Shown here: positions 53,389-64,000 of the stretch, one piece after another
Layout: every line of letters begins with the position of its first letter
Position numbering within the stretch: the first letter of the stretch is position 1
NCBI RefSeq assembly: GCF_010093595.1
Contig: NW_022985454.1
Coordinates: forward strand, 1,014,202-1,078,201
Origin: Mytilinidion resinicola
Taxonomy: Eukaryota; Ascomycota; Dothideomycetes; Mytilinidiales; Mytilinidiaceae
Reading direction: 5' to 3'
Length of the DNA stretch: 64,000 nucleotides
The notes under the pieces: generated by a model
Database searches by the model: none
Seen by the model: only the letters and a program-made list of their open reading frames with translations
What the model was told of the DNA's origin: nothing
Position numbers and translations under genes: made by a program

Positions 53389-56300
53389 GTACCCCCTTCC
53401 TAAACCTAAGTCTTTTAGGCGTTAAAGTTGTGTTATATAGCCCTAGGGTGGTTAGCAGAAGCCTTCTACGCAGGGCCCTTATAATCGTGTAATTATATAT
53501 TAAGTGGTTCGGGTATATTAAGGTGCCGGCGATAATAATCGGCGGCAGCTGTTATATCTTTAAGCTCTAAGGCAGGCTCCTAGGATAACTTATTATAGCT
53601 AGTCTATTTAATAAGGTATTTATATCGCTTCCAGCGCCGGTTAAAGCGGAGGTCTTTAATACAGTTAATATAGTATTCCGGTTTGCTATTAACCTTAACA
53701 GGTTTAGGAGGAGAGTTTTCTTAGCTAGGAAGGTAATCCGATAGCGGGGCGGCAGACCTTAGGAGGAAGACGTGGAAGATAGGATAGATCTTTATTATAT
53801 TAGGTAAGCCTAATCGATAGGCGTATAGTAAAACTACTTATATAATTAGAAACTTTCTAAGGTTTTTCTAGTTAAGCTTTTTAGACTTTCGTTTTATACG
53901 GATATTCCGGGCGTTTAGCTAAACTTTATCGCCAACACGGTAAAACGGTGCACCGGTGCGCCGGCAGTTAGCAAACTCTTTTTATATCGCTTGTGCCCAG
54001 GTTATCTCTTCACGGATAAACTGTTTAATATCGGTTATCTTATTAATTATCTGGTTAGCCTTACGGGCTTATAGTATTTAGTAGGCAGGGCGCTGTATTC
54101 CTATAAAGGGTTCGAAACCTATTTAAGGATTTTGTCCTGTAATAGCAATAAACAGTATTACTATAGTTAATTCGGATCTTATATTATTTGCTTTAAATTA
54201 AGCCGACGGCAGCTAGGTTACCTAGTTATCTTGCTAGTAGTTTATATAAGTATAGAGGACTTGTTCTAATATAGAATTAGCCTTTTCTATCTAGCTATCT
54301 ATTTTAGGGTAAAAGGCTAATAATAGTTAGGCTTTAATTTGTAGTTGTCTGCATAGTTTATCCTAAAACACGGAAATAAACTATAATCCTTAATCGGAGA
54401 TATATATATTAAAAAGGCCGTAATATACCTAAACGTGCTGGTAGAACAGGTTAGCAGTAGCTTAAGCTATAATTATCTTATAAGGAATAATATATTAGTA
54501 CTTGCTTAGGCGATCTACTATAACTATAATATTAGTGCAGCCTTCGGATTTAAGTAGATCTATAATAAAATTAACGGAGATATCTCGCCAGCAATATAGC
54601 GGAACCGGTAGTAGCTTTAGGAAGCTGTTATATTTTTCTTTTAAAGCCTTTATACGGTAATAGGTGTAATAATAGGCTATAAATTAATAGATTATCTTAA
54701 ATATCTAGGGCTAGTAGTATTCTCTCTAGAGGATTTTAAAAGTTTTTCCGCGGCCTAGATAGCCGCCTATAGGTAAATTATATATATATTAGAGGAGCTT
54801 AATCTTTAATTTATTATAGTTGGGAATTGCAAGGCAATTACAGTAGAATAGTTTACTATTACGGACTTTATATTTGCTTAGAGTAATCTTCTTTAAATAT
54901 CGGGTTCTAGATTATATTAGTCCCAGGACTTCTTATATAAATTTATTATTAGGGTATTCTTCCTTAATAATTTCTTAAATTATGCGATCGGTTTCTATAA
55001 GGTTTAATTTAGTGAATAACTTAGGGCGCAATAGAGTCTGATTTCGGGCGGCTCGGGCTTCTTCCTGCGCAGGTATATTCTGTGTACAGCAGGTTAGGGC
55101 ATCCGGCTTCTTTCTAAACTTGCCGGGTTGGTATATAATTATAAAGTTGAAATAAAACAGGTATTCTGCCTAGCAGGCCTGTTAGTAGCTAAGCTGTTTT
55201 ATAGTGGCGAAGTACTGCAGGTTCTTATAGTTACTAAGAACCTGGATTAGAAATATAGCACCTTTTAGTTCCGGGCGCTATTATTTAAAGCACCGGATAA
55301 TCGTAAGAAGTTCCTTATTATAAATTTTATAGTTATATTCGGCAGGGTTTAGCCGTTTAGAGAAGTAGGCTACAGGCCTTAAAACTCTACGCTTATTAGT
55401 TTATAATAGGATTCCGGCATTTATATAATTAGACGAGTTAGCTTTAATAGTTATTAGTAAATCCGGGTTAAAGTGGCGGAGAATTAGGGCAGTTGTAAAA
55501 GCTGTTTTAAGATATTTAAACACTTTCTTACAGGTTTTATTAAATTGGAATTGCACGCCCTTTTTTATAAAAGTAATAAGGGGTGTGGCTAAGCTAAAGA
55601 AGTTATTAATAAATTATTAGTAGAAGTTGGTAAATCCTATAAAGGCTTATATATTCTTTATATTATAAGGGGTCTCCTAGTTATAGATATTATTAATCTT
55701 ATCCAGGTTTATACTAATTCCGTCGGTTAATATTATATACCCTAGGTAAGTAATACTGCTTTAGTGGAATTTGCATTTATTAATATTAAGTTGCAGTCCT
55801 GTATTTTCTAAGGCCTTAAGGACTAGTTTTATATAGTATTAGTATTCCTTAAAGCTTTCGCTATATATTAGGATATTATTAATATATATAGTGTAGAATA
55901 TATCTAGGTATAGGCGGAGTATATTATTTATATAGTACTAGAACGTACTAGAGGCGTTAGCTAGTCTAAAGGGCATAACTAAGTATTTAAATAGGCCGTA
56001 TCGTGTCCGGAAGGCTGTTAGCTATTTATCTCCTTTCGCAATCTATAGGCGATTAAACGCCGAGATAATATTAAGCTTAGTATAATACTTAGCCTTATTA
56101 AGTTAGGCTAGTATTTCTTAAATTAATAGAATTAGGTAATAGTTCTTAATTATTACTGTATTAAGTGCTCGGTAATTAACGCAAAATTATAAGCCTTCTC
56201 CGGGTTTCTTAATAAAGATAATGGGAGAGGCGATAGGTAATAAGCTAGCACGGATAAATCCTTTTATAAGGTTGTTATTAAGGTACTTTTAAAGCATCTT

Positions 56301-56616
56301 TAGTTTGTTCTAGGATATACTATACAGCGGACCGAACCTATATTATTTTCCTTTTTCTAGGATAATTTTATAGTTATATATATAGTGTTTAGGTAGCTTA
56401 TTAGCCTTTTAGTAGAAAAAGTTCTTTAAAAACAGGTAATACTTTACAGGGACCTTTATTACTAGGTTAGTATACTTTTTCTTAGCTAAGGCCTTATTAA
56501 TATTAGTAATAGTAATAGCGAAGATTTTATAATTAGGTTATTAGGCTAATCGGGTTAATATTTCTGCCTTAAGCAGGTAGATATCTAGTTTAGCGTTAGG
56601 CTCTATATTAGGATCT

Positions 56617-56663
56617 GGTTTAGATTTAGGTTTAGGTTTAGGTTTAGGTTTAGGTTTAGGTTT
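56617..56663. repeat. TTTAGG hexamer repeat inside the Gypsy pol
   Basis: About seven TTTAGG units (one with a change). On the coding minus strand these read CCTAAA, i.e. alternating Pro and Lys codons, so this is a simple protein repeat in the polyprotein rather than telomeric DNA. Confidence 0.7.
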
Positions 56664-57993
56664 ATTTAGCTGGCGGTTTATCTTAGGAAGCTAGTAGTTA
56701 TATTAGTATTATATATATAGGCTTAACTATTAGGAATAGAAGCGTTTAGTTATTAAATAAGGTGCTTTATTATTATTATATTAGAATATATTAACAGGTT
56801 TACGCAGGCAATAAGCCTAGTAATAGAAGGAGCGGAAAAGCAGCTGTTAGTTATTATAATTAATTCTAACGCGGTACTTATATAGCTATAGTTGTCCTAG
56901 TATTAGGTTATGTTTTCTAATCTCTAGTATATAAAGATAGATCGGTTCTATATAGTTTAGATGGCGGAGGGTTACGTATATAGAGTGCGTAATTTTTCCT
57001 TTTTTTAGTTATTTTCCGTTAAATCTAGTTAGGCGTAAGATAATTAGTAGCAGGTTAAAATAAAAGTTCTATACGCGTACTAGAAATCTGTAAATATAAC
57101 CTATACTAGTAGCCCCGCTATTAATTAAAGCTCGGGCATTTAATTATATAGAACCTTACTATAGGGAAAATAGGGTAAAAATCTATTATTTCTAGGAGTT
57201 AGCTACAGGTTCTTTAAATAGATTTATAGAAATCCGGGGTTAAAGTAGTCCCGGGGGGCGACTTAGGCCCGGGACCGAGCTTTTAATAGCTTTTTTATAC
57301 AGGACTAGTATTTTCCTCTAGAATAATTAGAGCTAGAGAATAAGTTTATAGATATAGATAAACAGTATATAGGTAAGAACTAAGGCGGGCTTATAGCTTA
57401 TATATACGTGCGTGGACTTAAGAGCTTATCTAGGCTAGATAATTAGACTTAGGGTAAAGAGGTAGAATAGTTACAGAAGATATAGCTATATTTACCGCAT
57501 TTAAAGCAGAGGCCCTTTCGGCGGCGTTTATTTTATTTAGCGGAGCTAGCTAGTGCGTATCTAGATATATTAATTTCTATTATATTTAAATCCTTATATA
57601 GCAGAGCGTAATAGTAGAAGGGACGGCTAGGCAGGAATTACAGGTTATTATTATACGCCGAGATCTAATTAGCGTAGTTATTTAGGTTGCTTAGAATAAG
57701 TACGCTAACTATAGCCCTATATAGTTTATCGGAAAGTAAACAGCGGAGTTAAGTAATTAAGCTAATCTTATTTAAACCTATATTTATAGCAAGGTGTCGG
57801 AATTTAGCAAAGTAGGATATAAAAGCGCGTTTTCCCTATTTTAATAAGTTAAGTTTACTTAGAGCTCTAAGCTCCTTATTTAGATTGCTATATATAGCTT
57901 ATAGGAACTGGATAAATTATTTAACTATATATATATTATAATCTATTAAAGGGTCTATTAGTGTTAACAAGTCGCGTTCTAGTTGGGAATAGG

Positions 57994-58403
57994 TGTCACG
58001 ATAGCGCTACACGCAAGAGGTCGAGGGCTTAAAGAGGAGCGTTGATTAGGTGCCATATACAATGCTACGTGGAGAATTAAGACGTTGTGTAAGGAACAGG
58101 AAGACGGGAGACGGGCCACCGGATATAAGGGCGTGGCCGAGCGCGTGGCGTACGGCCTCTATGCCGTTTCGGCGCGTGGCACGCGTGTACGCGAGGTCCT
58201 TACCAGATCAGGTGATAGGAAAAGGGGGCAGCCGGTAGGTGGCTGGAGCGGGACAGGATAGGAAGCGGAAGCGAGACGGGAGCGGAGCAGGGCAGGCAGA
58301 GCAGGAGGCCGGCCAACGGTAGTAGGCCGGTGCAGATTGCTGGAGTTGTAGCAATCTGCGGCAGAATTTCGGTAGGTAGGGTGTCGCGGTCGATACCGTG
58401 ACA
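57994..58403 (-). mobile_element. solo LTR 2, GC-rich, with 5-bp target duplication ATAGG
   Basis: Starts TGTCACGATAGCGCTACACG and ends GTCGATACCGTGACA; ATAGG lies on both sides (57989-57993, 58404-58408). Its left part is colinear with the 261-bp LTRs of the host element (GATTAGGTGCCATATACAAT, ACGTGGAG-TTAA-ACGTTGTGTAAGGAAC), so it is a much less mutated member of the same family. The short frames at 58050-58404 are by-products. It sits inside the host element's gag/5' region. Confidence 0.85.
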
Positions 58404-58938
58404 ATAGGTATAGAAGAGGCAGGCTTATTTAGTTAGGTATTAGTCTGCGTTTCCTTCTAGTTTATATTATAGTTTCCGGATAAATATAGAAAGGTTCTTT
58501 TATCGGCCGGTAAATAAAGGGGGGTTAGGAAGTTAATCCAACTTTATAGCAGATAGGGTAGGGCGTATTAAAAAAGCGTTAGAAAAGGATAAAGGTGTAA
58601 TCCTAATAATTAGGGTCTATATGCGTATTATATTAGTAGTAGACCTTAAGCTATTATTTAATTCGAGATTAGGATTTTCTATAGATTATTAGTTAGGTGC
58701 AGGTGGAGTAGAAAAAGAGGATTTAAACCGGATTATTAATATTTCTTTTTATAGAAATTCTATTACCTAGTTCTAGGCTAATAAAGCTTTAGTAAAAAAG
58801 GTTTATTAATTCTATAGGGCTTCTGTAAAAAAGAACTGCGCAGCGGCAAGCTAATCTTTTATAGAAGTAACTAGCTCTAGAAATATTATAGCGGAGTTAT
58901 TTAGGGTTATTATAGTAGTAAGGGTTAATATAACGTAA

Positions 58939-59199
58939 TATTATAATAATACTATAAGCAGAGGTATAAAGCTTAGATAGAAGTATTAATTAGGTGCTAT
59001 ATATAGTATTATATAGAGGTTTAAGACGTTATATAAAGAACGGGAAATTAGAAGCGCCGGCGAAGAAAATATAGCAGTAGAACGTGCGTATAGTGCGAGC
59101 TTATAAGTTCCGTGCGAGATTAGGTAATAAAGCTATATAATCTAGACACGTAATCGGTAAATTATAGTAGGTAAAGTATTATAGGTAGTTACTATAACA
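58939..59199 (-). repeat. LTR of the full-length Gypsy element (5' LTR in coding orientation)
   Basis: 261 bases, from TATTATAATAATACTATAAGC to GGTAGTTACTATAACA. More AT-rich than its partner at 53128-53388 but alignable along the whole length. Followed by the CCTAG duplication. Confidence 0.85.
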
Positions 59200-59204
59200 C
59201 CTAG

Positions 59205-62200
59205 TTACTAGGCCTTTTTATTATTAGTTATATTTTTAAATAGCAACTTTTCTATTTCCTTAATAAGCTTAATTACTGTTATAGTCTCGGGCGGCAGGAT
59301 TACCTTAGCTAGCTCGGGCAGGTAGGTAGAAGTAATAACTAAATTTACTACGTGTTCTATAATATACAGCAGGTAGGCGGGTTAAATAATAAAACGTAGC
59401 TTAAGGAGCTATAAAAAGGCAGGGCGGCGGTTGGCAGGTATACTTCTGCTAAGGCTCGCATAGGCCCTTATAATAAGGCCTCTCGCCGGGTCCTAACATT
59501 ATGTGTTACGCTGTGCAGCAAGCTTCACCGTTTAAGCCGTAATAGTACTCCCCTTTTTACGGCCGAACTCTGTTAAGGCCTAAGAACCGGGCTTTTTAGA
59601 GTAATAGCAATAGAACAACTAGATAGCTTCCTTAGCATATTCTAGATAGTTAGCGGGCTCTTCTATAACTTTGTTATATCCGGTCTACTTTACTATATAC
59701 TTTAGGCGGGGGCGGCTATAACTGCGACGCTCCTATTAAAAGTCGATAACTTCCTTAACTTCCTACTTTTCTAAGCCTTTAACTTTAACTAGCGGCAGTA
59801 GTTCTTAATACTAGCCGGGCAGCGGATTATTTGCAGTAGGTTTTAGTAAACTAATATAGAAGATATTATAGTTATATATACTTTCTAGTAAAGTTAGGCG
59901 GTATATATAAGGGCTAACAACCTTTTCTATATAGAATAGTCTAAGATTCTTCTAATCCAGCTTTTTCTAGGGGCAGAGGGTTTTAATATTTTTAGTATTT
60001 AACTATACTAAGTTATTAACTTAATAGTTATAAGCAGGGTAATAGTTATAGTTTATATTATCCTTATATTAGGTATAAAAGGTAGTAAGTTTAGACTTTA
60101 GATATTTTAGAATCTTTTCTATACGCTTAGTAAAGCGCTTAGCGTTTTTAGCAGGCAGGCAGGTTAATAGTTTAACCGGCTCGAAACCTAAATATAGGTG
60201 GAAGCCGTAGTTTATAAAGAAAAGGGAAATATAAATACTTTTAAAATTTATAGTATTAATTAATAGTTTAGCTAAAGGCAGCTATTTAGCCTAGTTATCC
60301 TGTAAATAGAATATATATACCCGTAAATACTATTCTAAAATAGCGTTAGCTTTTTTAGTCTAGCTATTAGTTTTAGGGTAGTATATAGTTAATAGTAGGT
60401 AGTTAATTCTTAGGCGGCTAGTTAGGTGTCTCTAGAATTTAGCTATAAACTAGGGCCCTTAGTTAGATATAATAAAAGCAGGTAGGCTATATAGTTTCTA
60501 GATATTTTTTAGGAAAAGTTTTATAATATTTTCCGCATTACAGGTTTCTTTATAGGTAAGGAAGTGTTTTATTTTAGTTAGGCGGTCTACTATAATAAAA
60601 ATTATATTATACTTTCCGCTATATAGCAGGTGCGTAATAAAATCTATTAATATATTACGCTAGGCTCTTTTAGGAATAGGCAGCGGCTTTAGAATACCTT
60701 AGTAGGCTTTTTATAATAGAGTAGTTCTCTTATATATCTAGTAGTTCCTAACCTAATAGTCTATATAAGATAGTATTCCGGGCTAGTAGTAACTGCGGGC
60801 TATTAGGCTGTATATCTTAAATTTTCCAGGGTAGCTAGTAATAGCGTTCCTGTAGTATATGCGCAGAAGTTCTACCTTTAGTTTATTATAGTCGGGTATA
60901 TATAGGCAGTTCTAATAGTATAGGTATCTACCTTTTTTCTAGTATTTAGCTAATATAAGCTTTATATAATAGCAGTGTTCTTTTTTTAAGGCTTTTAGAA
61001 CTAATAGCAGGATAGGGTCTTCTTTATATACTGTTTTTAGCAGGGCGGTAATTATAAAGGGTAGTTCTATATCTTTTTTAGTTTTTTATTTATCTTACAG
61101 GGTGTTATCTAGGGGAGTTAGTAATAAGCCTTTTTACTAGGTTCTTACGGGTGCTAAAGCTATTATTTTAGCTTTATTTTTAAAGGTTACTTTCCTTATA
61201 GTTTTCTTTTCTATTTTATTCTTAAAGTTTAATTTCTTTAGAATTATCTAGCTTTAGTAGCAGAAACGTTTATCCCCTTTCTTAGGCAGGTTTTCTAACC
61301 TTCTAGTTAAAGAATTAGGCTTTACCCTAAGTTTTCCGGGTTAATATATAATCTTAAAGTTAAAATAGAATAGGAATTTAGACTAGCAGGCCTAGCGGCG
61401 GTTTAGTAGTTTTATTATTATAAAGTACTCTAGATTACAGTAGTTAGTAATAACTTTAATAGGTAAGGCGGCGCTTTTAAGCTCTAGTCTCTATTCTTTA
61501 AAGTATTAAATAATAGTAAGCAGTTCTTTATTATATATCTTATAGTTGTATTCTATAACTAAGTACTTCTTTAAGAAGAATATAATAGGGCGCAGGATTC
61601 TGTCGTTTCTATACTATAATAAAACGCCAGCTAAAATATAATTAAATACATTTGTTTTTATAATAATAGGCTTATTCTAGTTAAATAGTGCCAGAACAGG
61701 TGTAGAGGTAAAGGCTTTTTTTAATTTAGTAAAAGCTTTCTAACAGGCAGTATTCTATATAAAGGCAACGCCCTTCTTTATTAGGCGTACTAGCGGAGTA
61801 ATAATCTTTAAAAAGTCTCTAATAAATCGGCGGTAGAAGTTTCTAAATCCTATAAAAGCTTATATATTAGTTAGGTAAGTTAGTGTCTCCTAGTTTATTA
61901 CGGCTTTAATCTTCTCTAGGTTTATTTGCAGGCCGTTGGCTCCTATAATAATGCCTAGGAACGTTGTTTCTTTAGCAAAAAACTCGTATTTCTTAATCTT
62001 TGCGTAGAGTTTTGCTTTTTATAGCAGTTTTAGCACAGTGCGGATATACTCTAGGTATTTAGTTCGGTTCCGGCTGTAAATTAGAATATTATCTAGGTAG
62101 GCAGTATAGAAAATATTAAAATACTTTTATAAAGTATTGTTTATAAATTATTAGAACGTTATAGGGGCTCTAGTAAGCCTAAACGGTATTACTAAGGTTT

Positions 62201-64000
62201 TAAACAGTTCTAGTTAGGTTTAGAACATAGTAAGCTATTCTTAACCCTTTTTTATATATAGGTTGTTAAAGGCAGATATAATATTAATTTTTATAAAGTA
62301 CTTTATCCTTTTTAGGTTGCTTAAGGTTTCCTTTATTAATAGTAGCAGGTAGCGGTCCTTAACTATTATAGTATTTAGCGCTTAGTAGCTAACGCAGAAG
62401 CAGAGGCCTTCTCTAGGCTTTTTTATAAATAATATAGGTAACGCGGCAGGTAAAAAGCTAGGGCGGATAAATCCTTTCTTTAGATTATCTGCTACCTATT
62501 CTTTTAGAGCTATTAGCTTATTATAGAATATTAGGTATAAGGGTCTAAAAAAGGGTGTTTTTCCTTTTTTTAACTTAATCTTATAGTTATATAGGCGGTG
62601 CAGTAGCAGGCAGTTAGCGTTTTTAGGCGAAAAAATATTAGTAAACTTTTATAGTTCTTTAGGCAGGCGGTCTAGGTTAAAGCCCTTCTTTTTAAATAGG
62701 ATATAGTTAATATTATCTAGTAATATAGAGAAGAGTTTATATCCTCTTTATAGGTAGGCGCTATATACGCGTAAGGAAACGGGTGCTATATTCTTTTTTT
62801 CTAGGTTTTTTAGTGCAGGCGGCAGGTACTCCAGGCGGTTCTTCTTTAGAATATTAGCAATTTCTTATACACGCGTTGCTCTTTACGGCACGTTATAGTA
62901 TTTATAATAGTACTAGCTTATAAACTATAGCGTATTATAGGACTAGTCCGGTACAGGATTATACAGGCGTAGCTACAGAATTCCTAGAATAATCGGGTGA
63001 TAACTTAGTTTGGTTACCCCTATTTAAACAGTCTCTAAATATTTATTTATCTATAATTAAACCTAAATAGTATAGGCTACTTTACCCGCTTTAGAATTGC
63101 CTCTATCGGCTAGTTCTAGGTAAAAAAGGTACTTAAGCGGAATTATTAGAATATAGTAATACTTTACCTAGTTTTTATTAACTAGCGCTTTCCCTTTATA
63201 GCTACTATTAATTATACTATACGCTAGAATACTCTAGCCCTAGTATTCTAAACGTGTAGGTATAATTAACAAGTTAGCTTTTATAACCTATTCCTCTTTA
63301 ATAGTTATCCCTTAAATAGCAGCAGCGGATACTTATATAGTGCGCAGTATATAAGCCTAGCTATAACCTATATTAGGCTTAATCCTTTTATTAAAGTAAA
63401 AAATAGGGAAAAAGCGGGTTTTAGTAGTATCCGGGTTCTATATTTAGTAGAGGGCGGTAAAAGGCTCTGGGAGGACGCGTTTTTATAAACAGGGCGGGAG
63501 CGGATAAAGTATTTATTAGGCTAAGGGCAGTTATAGATAAAGTATTTTTTAGATCTATAATAGTAATATTCCTTTCTTTTATATTAAGTTAAGCAACCTC
63601 TTAAAAAATCTATTAGGTTTCCAGAAACTTCTATAATTTTTATAGCGCCGGACGCTCTTAGTAATAACTAGGGTATAGCAGTTTGCGTTCCTATAGGAAC
63701 AGGTGTTTCCTAATAGGTTTAATTTATATTAGTATATATTCTTAGGGTTATAGTAGTAGATACTTTATATTATTTGCAGCAGTTATTTAGGTTTTAAAGA
63801 AACTTTATAAATATATAGTACTCTCTGCTAGGGGGTTTATAGTAAAGTAGTATTCCCTTTAGTTTATAGTTAACAGCTTCTTCTAAAAGGGTTAGTAGAG
63901 CTTTTTTAGAAAGCTCTTTTTCTAAAGCTAGGCGTTGGAATTTAGTAAGAAAAACGCTAAATTCTTTATTATTCTAGCGGAGGCGGAATAGTTTAGTATA
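59205..64000 (-). mobile_element. third Ty3/Gypsy element, RIP-mutated, running off the window
   Basis: A polypurine-tract-like stretch, GTACTCCCCTTTTTAC (plus-strand view, about 59550-59565), follows a sequence ending GCCGTAATA, which would be an LTR edge; the LTR itself would lie within 59205-59549. Minus-strand pol follows: reverse transcriptase near 62480-61800, with AYLDNILIYSRN at about 62102-62070 (usual YLDD, second Asp changed to Asn). Many stops. The sequence differs clearly from the other two families, so it is a separate lineage. The second LTR is outside the window. Confidence 0.65.

Larger units (their letters stand above)
53128..59199 (-). mobile_element. full-length Ty3/Gypsy LTR retrotransposon, RIP-mutated, with target duplication CCTAG
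   Basis: Flanked by CCTAG on both sides (53123-53127 and 59200-59204) and bounded by two 261-bp LTRs. Next to the left LTR, GTACCCCCTTCC is the complement of a polypurine tract, which puts the coding strand on minus. Reverse transcriptase around 56330-55640 is recognisable by [39 protein letters not shown] and YINNILIYS (55886-55860), where the usual YLDD Asp codons have become Asn. Many stops; dead. A Lys-Pro-coding hexamer repeat lies at 56617-56663. The element carries a nested solo LTR of its own family at 57994-58403. Confidence 0.85.

Noticed and set aside
56617..56663. TTTAGG repeats resembling telomeric DNA
   Set aside because: They lie inside a retrotransposon, and on the coding strand read as alternating Pro-Lys codons. 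Fungal telomeres are usually TTAGGG, and no chromosome end is near.
58050..58404. Short open frames on both strands (62 and 81 codons)
   Set aside because: They lie wholly inside solo LTR 2 and survive only because the LTR is GC-rich and not RIP-mutated.
1..64000. tRNA and rRNA genes
   Set aside because: No cloverleaf with conserved T-loop (GGTTCGANTCC-like) or rRNA core sequence was seen by eye in the intergenic regions. A covariance-model scan would be decisive.

Overview
The window looks like a piece of a filamentous ascomycete (Pezizomycotina) chromosome. Protein-coding genes are split by 48-85 nt GT-AG introns, many with a CTAAC-like branch site. The gene content is typical of that group: a HET-domain protein, a Zn2Cys6 transcription factor, a mid2/WSC-like membrane protein, an Hsp70-like ATPase, fungal multi-pass membrane proteins and ankyrin/kinase proteins. 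The right third is very AT-rich and full of stop codons, as expected of repeat-induced point mutation (RIP). The species cannot be named from the sequence.

Left, gene-bearing part (1-41.7 kb): an RNase H-fold gene cut by the window edge (-); a decayed multi-pass membrane protein gene (-, 1.2-3.3 kb); an ankyrin-HET fusion (+, 4.6-8.6 kb); a long coiled-coil protein (-, 8.6-11.2 kb); a conserved fungal protein with a disordered tail (-, 12.1-14.0 kb); a mucin-like single-pass membrane protein (-, 14.4-16.0 kb); an 11-exon Hsp70-like gene (+, 16.9-19.7 kb); two tandem, decayed DEDDh exonuclease-like genes with a zinc knuckle (-, 21.3-24.7 kb); a 197-bp TA-flanked MITE; a minisatellite between two copies of a hairpin repeat; a P450 remnant (-, 27.0-27.5 kb); a HeLo-like/pseudokinase gene (+) converging on a large kinase-ankyrin gene (-) with five N-terminal W-G-F motifs (28.3-34.2 kb); two tandem paralogues of an unknown coiled-coil family (-, 34.7-36.9 kb); a four-helix membrane protein (-); and a Zn2Cys6 transcription factor (-, 38.7-40.9 kb).

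Right part (41.8-64 kb): nested, RIP-degraded Ty3/Gypsy LTR retrotransposons, all with pol on the minus strand. A truncated copy and a longer copy share an LTR (44.1-53.1 kb). A complete element with 261-bp LTRs and a CCTAG target-site duplication sits at 53,128-59,199. A third element runs off the window. Two GC-normal solo LTRs (51,743-51,972 and 57,994-58,403), each with a perfect 5-bp duplication, were inserted later. One assembly gap lies at 43,114-43,223.

Themes: the ankyrin-HET, HeLo-pseudokinase and kinase-ankyrin genes form a loose neighbourhood of families linked to fungal non-self recognition and programmed cell death (inference from families, not shown here). Several otherwise intact genes carry in-frame stops explained by single C-to-T changes (CAA/CAG to TAA/TAG, CGA to TGA), which suggests RIP-like decay reaching into the gene-rich side.
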